A stretch of 50,925 bases of DNA, from NCBI GenBank assembly GCA_009602735.1, contig WELA01006903.1, positions 204,416 to 255,340 of the forward strand, written 5' to 3'. Below the pieces are notes generated by a model that worked only from the letters and a program-made list of their open reading frames with translations, was not told where the DNA came from and ran no database searches. The stretch is from Mesotaenium endlicherianum (Eukaryota; Streptophyta; Zygnematophyceae; Zygnematales; Mesotaeniaceae). Position 1 is the stretch's first letter, and each line of letters begins with the position of its first letter. Position numbers and translations under genes: made by a program. Below are positions 43,030-50,925 of the stretch, piece after piece.

Positions 43030-44823
43030 ATGCATGGATTCAAGATAAGGGAAAATGCGGATTGGTGGCAACAATGGTGCCATAGTTCTTATGTATTGTC
43101 TATTCTCAAGAACGGTTATGTATTAGAATGGAACGAGAATGGGGAACTTGAACCTTTCGAGAAGAGAAATCATGGAGGTGTGAAGAGATTCAAAGACTTC
43201 ACAAGAGAAGCTATTGCAGAGCTCTTGATATGAGGGGCAGCTGAAGAATGGCGACACCAGGGTAAGCCTACATGCATCTCCCCTCTTAATGTGGTAGAGG
43301 GCAAGAAGCTGAGACAGATATTGGATTTAAGAACAGTCAACAAGCATGTGAAAGCAATTGCATTTAAATATGAAGGTCTGAAAAAACTACCAGAAGTTTT
43401 AGAGGCAGGGAACTTCTTTTTCCCCCTGGATCTAAAGGCAGGCTATCATCACATCAGAATGCATGAAGACTTCATTAAGTTCTTGGGATTTCAAATCGAA
43501 GGAAAATATTATGTGTACACAAGCCTCCCTTTTGGTCTAGCTATTGCTCCTTATGATTTCACAAGGGTGATGAAAGAATTGATTGGATACTGGAGGGCTG
43601 ATGGAATCAGAGTGATTCCTTATTTGGATGATTGGATCTTCATGGGGAGGACTAGTCAAGAGCATGAAGCTATAAAGAGGAAAGTGCTGCAGGATTGCAG
43701 ACTAGCAGGAATTTTGATTAACACGGAGAAAGCTCAATTAATTCGCACTAGAGTTCAAGCATTTCTGGGGGTAGTAATAGACTCCAGAACTATGATGAAA
43801 TACATTGACAAAAAGAGGAAGCAGAAATTGATAGGATCTATTGACAAGTTTCTGCAGATGAATGAGGAGCAGGGAAGTGTATGGGCAAAAACAACTAGCA
43901 TCTGTAGCTGGACAAATAATTTCTATGAAGGTTGCTCTTGGAGAGTATTCTGGCATGTTCACTAGACAGATGTTTGCTCTACTGAGAACTAAGACTGATT
44001 GGGACAGTAGAGTACAATTGACTAGCCAAGTGAAGGATGAAATGCATTTTTGGCAAGAGAAGTTCGAGAAACTTAATGGCTACTCTGTGGAACAACCCAG
44101 TTTAGATTTTGTGGTGTCTACTTAGATGGAGAAGGACCCTGTGTCAGGGAAAAGAATATGCAGAACAAGACATGAAGTGGTGGCCCCTTATGATGATTAG
44201 CTACTGGAAGGCAAGCCTCCTGAGGAAGCAATGGATGACACCTTCATGAGTGATCTATACAGGATTTTTGTAGTTCTTGTGGTTAATAAAACAGCCTTTC
44301 AAGGATACCATGTTCTCATCATTCTAAGAGGGTAGTGAAGCTGATAAGGCAAGGAGGAGCAGAGACAGAAGATGTGCAGCAGCTTAGCATGCTGTTTTTT
44401 GAATGGCTCAGGAAGAAATAGATCACAATAGGCATAGAATGGATGCTACAAAATGCTAACCAGCAACTGGAGATGATATTGAAGCATGGGGAAAAAGATG
44501 ATTTTAAACTGTCCAAGGAAGCCATTATGATGGTGGACAGAAAGTTTGGCCCACATTCCATTGATAGATTTGCAATACCTGCCAATAGACAGGTGCTCAG
44601 GTTCAATGCTATCCTACCTTACCCTCAAACTGAGACAGTTAATTACTTTACTGTGAATTGGGCTGGAGAGAACAATTATGCACTCCTCCCACCCCAGTTG
44701 ATCCCTCAAGTGATTGATTTGGTGAAGGTACACAAATCTATTTGTACACTGATTGTACCAGTTTGGCACTCAGCTAGCTGGTGGCCAAGCATGAGAGGTC
44801 CTAGTTTGAGCCATGAGAATTGA
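43030..44823 (+). pseudogene. DIRS-like reverse transcriptase and RNase H remnant
   Basis: Reading starts just inside the F insertion with WWQQWCHSSYVLSILKNGY, the usual N-terminal region of DIRS-group RT, and is broken by a TGA near 43231. The frame from 43291 gives LRQILDLRTVNKHVK, FFPLDLKAGYHHIRMHEDF, LPFGLAIAPYDFTRVMKEL and the catalytic IPYLDDWIFMG. After more breaks, FGPHSIDRFAIPANRQVLRF (44549-44608) and VPVWHSASWWPSM match the pattern of the RNase H and following region in DIRS-type elements. Decay by stops and frameshifts is extensive. Confidence 0.85.
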
Positions 44824-45039
44824 CATTAAAACAGCAGATGGATACCAGAAATTAAGGAAGTGTTATATCTAGGTTTGCAATATTAGAATGTGGTACAGAC
44901 AGAGCTGCTTTTGCCAACAAGGGCATACCACATTGTGATATGCAAGCTGTAAGGTTGAAAGGTGATGATGGATGAGCAGCTCGGGTGATAGCTCAACACC
45001 CAAAATTGCAACGACTGAAGAAGGATAGGTGGGAAGCAG

Positions 45040-46030
45040 TGTTCAGAAGCAGAGCAACAAGCTCAATATAGACATATGACACATGCTGGTCAGATTTTCA
45101 GAGGTTCTGTGAAAAGTTCAAGTTCAGAATTATTCCAGCTGATGAAGAGGTATGTGCTTTGTATCTGGCAAAGCTTCTTAAGGATAAGGTGTCATGGCAG
45201 AAATTCTGTCTTACTACTGCTGCTATATTTACTGCACATGATATGTTAAGTTTGCCTAGTCCAACCAGCTCTCTAGCAATAAAAACTTCGAGAGAAGTGG
45301 CAAGCAGAGAGCTGCCCAGACCTAGCAATGTTAAACAACCAATTGCATTAGACAAGATAGCTGAGATAATGCACAGATTTGCAAGTCCAGGGACAAGTAA
45401 TAGGAACCTGATGCAAGCAGCTGCTTTACTTTTCATGTATCATGAGATAATGAGGTATTCAGATCTAGCAAGCATTAGAATAGAAGAGGCATAGCTGCAT
45501 GGAGGACCAAGGGTTGAAAGCATAGAATTGCTCATACTACAGTTAAAAATTGACCAGAAAAAGATGAACGGGGTAATTACTCTCCATAACACAGGCAAAT
45601 CTGCTTGCCCAGTTGAGATGTTTTGCATATTATTGACACAAGTACAAACTACAAAGAAACAGGACCTCTTATTCAGACAATAGATAAAAGAGGGCATGTC
45701 ACTGGAAATACACCTACTTATAGCACCATGAGGAAGTGGTGCAAGGAAATATTTGAATCAGTACAACTAACTTGCCAGGAATTTGGGACACATTCTCTCA
45801 GAAAGAGTGCTGCTACAGCTGCAGCAAATCTAGGCATTGCTGACAGAACTTTCAAAGGCATGGGAGGATGGAAGACAGAGAATGCTAAAGAACTATATGT
45901 ACTAGAAGTGGAAGGGAAGGTAAAAGCAGCATCACATGCAATTGCCATTCCGGAAGCAGGAGAGCCTGTAGCATACTTTCAGCAACAGATCAGAAGAGCT
46001 TTTCAGAAGAAATACAGGAACGAAGTCTGA
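45040..46030 (+). pseudogene. DIRS-like tyrosine recombinase remnant
   Basis: TYDTCWSDFQRFCEKFKF begins the core-binding part, followed by PADEEVCALYLAKLLKDK and RNLMQAAALLFMYHEIMRYS, where the Arg of MRYSDL is a plausible first catalytic Arg. A TAG at 45492-45494 and a frameshift near 45620 interrupt it. The last frame (45623-46030) gives FGTHSLRKSAATAAANLG (the H-x-x-R box) and KELYVLE with a candidate nucleophilic Tyr. These elements integrate by site-specific recombination instead of a DDE integrase, so no target duplication is expected. Confidence 0.85.
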
Positions 46031-46224
46031 AGACAGCAAAATCAAAGTGTTTCATTAACACTACTCATACCAGCTGAGAGTACCAGTAGATCAAGAATGT
46101 ACTACGCCTGCTTGCTTACCTGCAATCGTATGCTTGCCTGCCTGCTTGACTGCCTGCCTACCTGCCAACTTCCCCTTCCTACTTCCCTATTTTCCATTCT
46201 ATCTACTATGTGTGCTATTTCTTT

Positions 46225-46327
46225 GCATCATTCTATTCCTACTTTTTTACTTCAATAAATCAGCCTACCTCTTTCTCTATTTCATTATTCTTTCAAATTA
46301 AATATTTACATGAATATGTCACAAATT
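46225..46327 (+). repeat. 103-bp direct repeat, inner copy (internal complementary region candidate)
   Basis: It is nearly identical (a handful of mismatches) to 46668-46770. Being a direct copy of the right end, it is an inverted copy of the left end, as in the internal complementary region of DIRS elements. Confidence 0.8.
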
Positions 46328-46330
46328 GAA

Positions 46331-46352
46331 GATTTGAAACATGTTTCAAATC
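46331..46352. repeat. Perfect 22-bp palindrome
   Basis: The half-site GATTTGAAACA is followed directly by its reverse complement. It lies four bases after the inner 103-bp repeat. Confidence 0.85.
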
Positions 46353-46667
46353 AAAGTTTGTGAAATGTTGAATGCAAATATTTAGATTAAATATTCAGTA
46401 CTGTAGATATTTAGATAATCGATACCTCGCATTTTTCAAACACATGTCTCTAGATTTAAATGAAGTAACTGTATATAAGTCAAGGAAACAGTCTGAAGAG
46501 TCATTGCACGAAAGTAAATGAATGCTGTTCAATCCCAACCCGCCCACCCTAAGAATAGAAAGTATAGGATGAATAGAAGCATAGAGTCTAGAAAAATACA
46601 ATTAGCATACGAGATTACACCATTTAGTATAGAGTAGAGTAAAATAATTAGAAAAAGGAGAGATCTA

Positions 46668-46770
46668 GCATCATTCTATTCCTACTTTTCTACTTCAATA
46701 AATCAGCCTACCTCTTTCTCTATGTCATTTTTCTTTCATATTAAATATTTACATGAATATGTCACAAATT
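46668..46770 (+). repeat. 103-bp direct repeat, outer copy (right terminus of the DIRS-like element)
   Basis: See 46225-46327. The last bases, ATATGTCACAAATT, mirror the left end of the element. Confidence 0.8.
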
Positions 46771-48195
46771 TGCCGTTTCCCCAAAATCCTGCTAATGGGT
46801 GGAGGCTGTAAAGTCGAGTCCAAAAATTGTACATTCCATTCTGGCTTCCTGAGAAATACATTCGTCACGACTCACGAGTCACGTCATGAGTCATGACCTC
46901 CTAAGCGTCCTTTACACTAGTTACTACTAGGATAAAGTAAACGACAAATATGGAATCTAAATATCCAGGCATGCTCGGTTTGACCGCACACCGACGACGA
47001 TGACATCAAGTGACGTGAAGTGCACTCGAGTGCACCGGTTTATGCAGATAATAATTGTGGCTTCGATGCACTTCGATGTGCCAAAAACTGGCCCTGGTTG
47101 GGCCCCGATCATGGGCCCCGATAGAAGAAACTTGAGAACCAGGCCGAACTTATGAAACACCCGTGGTTCCGAACTTTCGGTGGATGTCGCGTTGTGAGTG
47201 GTTTCGAGCAGTTTCGAGCAGTTGCGACTCGCCAGTTGCAACTATAGTTGCTAACGTGTTGCAACTAGTGGCACCTCCTGTGCGGTCTAGTTCCTCCAGG
47301 ACATGCTACATCATAACGTTTTAGTCCCTGACAACTCCAAGACTTTGACCTCTTCGAAGTAGGGAGATTCGATTTCGCTCCAGTTTGCCCTAGAGTCTAG
47401 AGTACGTTCTCCTGGACTTTGCTTTGTAGTGGATCTATAATTGTCTGTAATCATTAAATGGAAGCATATAATAGAGTTAGCCTTCACCCAGGGGCCAGTG
47501 GGAGTTAACGAGTGCTACGCGTCAGTCACAAACTTCACAGTGCCCGGCTTCGCTGTGCAGTGCTGTATTAGAGTTACGCAACTTGACGCCACTTGACGCC
47601 ATCAAAGGTTGCCCTCACAATTTGCCACTTCTGCTGCATTCGTATTCATTCATATGCATCGCATTGATGTGTATATGGCATTCTATATGCCTTCATGACT
47701 CGTCAACTCGATCTGGCTCGATCGAGTGCTATTGAATGCCTGTTGTAACTGCATGCTTCTGAAGCTCTCTCGAGCACTTTCGGCCCTCTCGGCCACTCTC
47801 GACCACTCTTGAATACTGAGAAGCACACTCCAGCGCATGCTCGAGCTCAAGTATCGACCAATCCTGATGAATCTGCTATGAGGAATTAGAGAGTCTCAGA
47901 CGTCTATATGGACATACGTGTATACATGACATTCAACTCCCCTCGGGCCTCCTTCAGAGTTCACGTCCGAGATGCTCACTTACAAGCTCTCGCAAGAGAG
48001 GACCAAGTTTCTTGAAGGCTGACTGCTCCTGAACTCTACATCATCGCTTTCGAGTCTGAGCGTGGTGGGCAGCAATCACATGTGCTAGGTGTGTCTCTAA
48101 ATGCGTGACATCCAGAGCGAGACGGACCGCAGGGTGACTGGTGCATTGATCTTATTTCGCGCTTGACCTCTCAAAGTCTAGCAGGGAGCGCCACT
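46771..48195. other. Non-coding region upstream of the ABCB gene
   Basis: No gene is visible. It holds the second copy of the dispersed repeat (46809-46910), a 14-bp palindrome GCAACTATAGTTGC (47238-47251), a duplicated GGGCCCCGAT (about 47100-47125), and many short TCGAG/TCGGCC repeats around 47760-47820. The stretch just before 48196 is the likely promoter and 5' leader, but no TATA box is convincing. Confidence 0.4.
46809..46910 (+). repeat. Dispersed repeat, copy 2
   Basis: It matches 5461-5540 in the same orientation, with a short CACGAGTCACGTCATGAGTC expansion. Confidence 0.65.
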
Positions 48196-50524
48196 ATGGC
48201 GTCTCCTGCTGCGGGGAATTTTCAAACAGAGATAGAGGCACCAGATCCTGTGAGCAGCACACCTGCCTTGCCCGAGATGAAGCCAGGCAGCAGAGCAGCT
48301 AAAAAGAAGCAGCAGAGCAGCGTGCCCCTGTGGCGCCTGTTCCAGTATGCCGGCCCCTTTGATGTTCTGCTCATGGCCGTTGGGAGCTTGGGCGCGGTCG
48401 TGGCGGGAGCGTCCCTGCCGATGTTCTCCCTGCTCTTTGGGAACCTCATCAACGCGTTCGGAAGCAACCAAAGTAACACACACCACATGCTCGACAGCGT
48501 CGGGGAGGTAGGTGTCAGAAAAGTCACAGAGTCGTACGAACGTAGTGAAGCTTTGGCTGCTTCCGTGTGAGAAGGCAGGCGGGCCCGACACTCCTGGCTG
48601 CTTCAAGGATGGGAGGGCTGGGAAAGGCCGGGAAAGGGCGGTGGGCGCGTGGGCGCGTGGGCGGGTGGGCGCAGTTTCTGATCTCCTGTGCATTCTCTCT
48701 CCAAAGAAGATTGTTCTATCCTCTCCATGTATACTGTCATTGTATGTGCACGGTGCAGCATACACAGCAACAAGCCATGCAGTCAGCACACAGTCAGCAC
48801 AACAGTCATTCCGTCAGTGCACAGTCGGCACAACACAGCTCAGCACGAGTCATGCGGTCATCATGCGCCGCATAGAATGCAACTTTTTTTTAAAAAAGGA
48901 TCCAACTTGTGGTGCCAGGTGTTCCAGCCTTTGACACCGTTAGCCCTGACGTTCTCACGCTCATATGAAATTTGAATTCGAGAACCCTGTTGTCAGATGT
49001 ACAACCTGCATTTGGCAGTGCAGGTGTCTCATCCGCAGGTGTCTAATCAGCTCCATGAAGTATCGCAGAAGAGTCTACCCGATTTAAACGCATCCCTTTC
49101 TTCTTGCTCAGTCCGTCTCTTGCTCCACAACGCAGCAGCCTTAGAGCCTGGAGGCACAATGTAACCCGAACCCACACCCTAGCCCTAGCTCCCTAGCCCT
49201 ACCCCTACCCCTAGCCCTAACCCCCTAGTTCCAACCCCAACTTCAACCCTAACGCTAACCCGGACCCCAATGCCACCCTCTCCTGAGAACTGATGATGAG
49301 GTTCTTGCGCGCGTGTGTGAATGCAGGTCTGTCTGGACATGTTCTATCTTGGGTGTGGCACGCTTCTAGCTGCGTACGTGGGTACGTTAACTCTGCACAC
49401 ACGCTCATACTCGCTCAGCTCGCGCACGCAAGCACGCACCCGCTCTCTCTCCCTCTCTCTCTCTCCCTCTCTCTGTCTCCCTCACGCACGCATACACATG
49501 CAGGCGCTACTCACGTACACGCGCAGGCACTCACGCACGCTCACGTGCAGATAGACATGTCAACGGAGGCCATAAATAGCTTTGCACACACAGGGGGGGG
49601 TGTATGCAGCCCACAGTTGACCTCCCCAGCTTCCCAACGCGTCTTACAGCCTAAGCATAGTGCAATCCGGAAAGCCCAGTTCGAGGACCCCTTCAATGAT
49701 GCTGACCCCCCCCCCGAGGGGTAGAAAGTCCAGAGAGCCCTGGATCCTATGACAGATGCATGCTTAGGATTAGGGTCAGACCCCCCGAGCCTGAGGGTCG
49801 GGGTCTCAGGTCCGGCGCAGGTCTGGCAAACGTGGATGGGAAGATGACGCCTCAGGTGCACGTTATTACCCGCAGTCGACGCGCACGCAACCTTTCTACT
49901 GGAAAGAAATATGACAGAGGACGCCTCCTGCTCCCAAGTAGAGAATGCTCCCAAGTAGAGAACGCTCCCCTCTTTTGTCCTTCCAAGTAGAAAAAGTTCC
50001 TCCTCTTTCCTGCTCCCAAGAAGGTGGTCGTGCGCCCGCCTCACCCGCCCGCCCCCGCTTGGGCTCATGCCAGGGCCACGAGTCGCGATCCTGTCGGAGC
50101 TCCCTAGCGGCCGACGCCAAGTTTGCGGCCTCGCCCAATCAAATGCACGATCAAATGCGCATGAAAGATGCGGATTCTCACATCCACCCTCAAAGTGTCC
50201 CTGCGCACGCATCAACACCACTGCAATCCTCCCCCCCTCTCCCCTCCCGCTGCCCCTGCTGACCCTCACCCTCGCCATCACCCATGTGCGCGCGTGCCTC
50301 CTTTTCACCCCCAATTCCCTCCCCCTTTCTCGCGCGCGCGTGCAGAGGTGGCGCCGTGGATGCTGGCGGGCGACCGGCAGGCAGCCAAGATTCGGTCGCT
50401 GTACCTGCGCGCACAGCTGCGGCAGGACGTGGCCTTCTTCGACCAGCAGGGCGGCTCCGCGGGCGAGGCCGTCAGCCGCCTCTCCGGCGACATGGCGCTC
50501 GTGCAGGACGCCATGGGCGAGAAG
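48196..50524 (+). CDS. ABCB-family (P-glycoprotein/MDR) transporter, exons 1-3, continues beyond window
   Basis: Exon 1 (48196-48507) encodes [16 protein letters not shown], a Lys-rich linker, and the first membrane segment ([20 protein letters not shown]) followed by [12 protein letters not shown]. It ends at GAG before GTAGGT. Exon 2 (49327-49381) gives [18 protein letters not shown] and is bounded by TGCAG and GTACGT. Exon 3 (50346-50524) gives [40 protein letters not shown] and VQDAMGEK and is followed by GTGCGC. Splicing keeps the frame exactly (the split Glu codon between exons 2 and 3). This is the N-terminal half of transmembrane domain 1 of a full-size plant-type ABCB exporter of the plasma membrane. 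The substrate is unknown. Start 48196 is the first ATG; an upstream TTG at 48163 in frame is unlikely. GC content is clearly higher than in the transposon region. Confidence 0.88.
48508..49326 (+). other. ABCB intron 1
   Basis: This 819-bp intron runs from GTAGGT to AATGCAG. It contains degenerate CAGTCAGCACA repeats (about 48778-48850), a TTTTTTAAAAAA palindrome (about 48887-48898) and a telomere-like block. Its 3' end reads TTGCGCGCGTGTGTGAATGC before AG. Confidence 0.8.
49163..49270 (+). repeat. Interstitial telomere-like CCCTA-rich repeat inside intron 1
   Basis: Irregular units CCCTAG, CCCTAC and CCCTAA, and variants such as CCAACCC, run for about 100 bp. The reverse strand reads as degenerate TAGGG repeats. 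Confidence 0.8.
49382..50345 (+). other. ABCB intron 2
   Basis: This 964-bp intron runs from GTACGT to GCGTGCAG. It holds a CT microsatellite (49441-49485), ACGCAC/CACGTACACG-rich sequence, and a duplicated CTCCCAAGTAGAGAA (about 49931-49965). Confidence 0.8.
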
Positions 50525-50925
50525 GTGCGCGCGCGCGCGCGCGTGGGCTCGTGCGCTCGCCTGGCCATAGGCTGCCATGCGTGCGCTTTCGTGCGTGCGT
50601 GTACTTGTGTGCTTGCCGTGCGCTTGCACTTGCGTAGCGCCGGTGCGTGTGCGCTCGCATTGGTGCAAACGTGTGTGCGCTCGCGATGGTGCACGCGTGT
50701 GTGCACGCGCCGCCTTGACGCCCTGTTGCATGTGTAAACAAGAAGCAACTTCTCCTAGGCCTCCTCTCCCTGTGACCTCCCTCTCCACCTTCCCCTCCTC
50801 TCCAAATACTCAGCATGGCTATCGGACCCAACTGCCCAGTCCCTCGCGTATGCCTGCTGTATATTGCTCTGTACAGCACTCTTCGCTGGCGCGTCCTCCC
50901 GCTGCCACTTGGCACTGCCCCCCCC
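50525..50925 (+). other. ABCB intron 3 (partial)
   Basis: It starts GTGCGCGCGCGCGCGCGCGT. Alternating CG/GT sequence dominates to about 50710. No further exon is recognisable before the window ends. Confidence 0.65.

Larger units (their letters stand above)
36149..46770 (+). mobile_element. DIRS-like tyrosine-recombinase retrotransposon, interrupted by element F
   Basis: The right part (43012-46770) holds RT, RNase H and tyrosine-recombinase remnants. The left segment 36149-36486 resembles the reverse complement of the right end: TTTGTGACATAT heads the left end and ATATGTCACAAA closes the right. GAATAGTAGAAAGAATAGGAG, GCTAGGTAGATTCCC, TTCTAACTATT and TAGGGTGGG on the left each have counterparts in inverted order on the right. 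Inverted ends plus an internal repeat of the right end (46225-46327) fit the DIRS-1 plan. Without element F the element would be about 4.1 kb; a Gag ORF is not seen. Confidence 0.65.

Noticed and set aside
48163..48195. Upstream in-frame extension of the ABCB protein
   Set aside because: It would start with TTG; the first ATG is at 48196 and the family alignment does not need the extension.
49541..50788. Long minus-strand open frame (415 codons) opposite the ABCB exons
   Set aside because: It is His/Arg/Ala-rich, spans introns and simple repeats, and overlaps well-supported ABCB exon 3; it is a GC-driven shadow frame.

Overview
This is a eukaryotic nuclear window dominated by LTR and tyrosine-recombinase retrotransposons. 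It has one recognisable host gene, at the right edge. A green-lineage host (alga or plant, possibly streptophyte) is suggested by primer-binding sites close to the complement of the plant initiator tRNA-Met 3' end, by chromodomain Ty3/gypsy (chromovirus) polyproteins, and by a plant-like ABCB transporter. The species cannot be fixed from the sequence alone.

Layout. 1-4038 is the internal region of a minus-strand Ty3/gypsy element (A; gag 2970-4001, pol running off the left edge), followed by its 5' LTR from 4039. From about 5202 a second, old plus-strand Ty3/gypsy element (D) begins: LTR fragment 5202-5460, gag remnant 5657-6300, pol remnant 31860-34270, G-rich tract with an assembly gap, and 3' LTR from 34379. 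D is split by an LTR of a third family (F1, 6311-6443 plus 31514-31859). F1 is in turn split by a 25,070-bp array of a fourth family (B) at 6444-31513. The B array is LTR-internal-LTR-internal-LTR-internal-LTR on the minus strand, has three tandem units sharing LTRs, and is flanked by one perfect 5-bp target duplication (AACCT). To the right, a DIRS-like tyrosine-recombinase element (36149-46770, with inverted ends) is interrupted by a complete but decayed F-family Ty3/gypsy element (36487-43011). After about 1.4 kb of non-coding sequence, the first three exons of an ABCB/P-glycoprotein gene (48196-50524) continue off the right edge, in markedly GC-richer sequence.

Family B is the most interesting system here. 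Each unit encodes Gag, a Pol in the -1 frame, and an unrecognised third protein (ORF3, about 558 aa) in the env position but without membrane segments. The sequence shows a full expression programme: a UUUAAAA slippery heptamer, a 7-nt spacer and a perfect 10-bp stem for gag-pol frameshifting; a TACTAAC branch-site match and a CAG acceptor directly before the ORF3 ATG, with a GTAAGT donor in U5, suggesting a spliced env-like subgenomic RNA; and a second polypurine-tract-like sequence between pol and ORF3 that matches the terminal one. The array is a mosaic of two subfamilies: a decayed outer one (X: LTR1 and the left half of unit 1, and the outer part of LTR4) and a nearly intact, nearly identical inner one (Y). 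This points to recombination between LTRs or units after insertion rather than three independent insertions.
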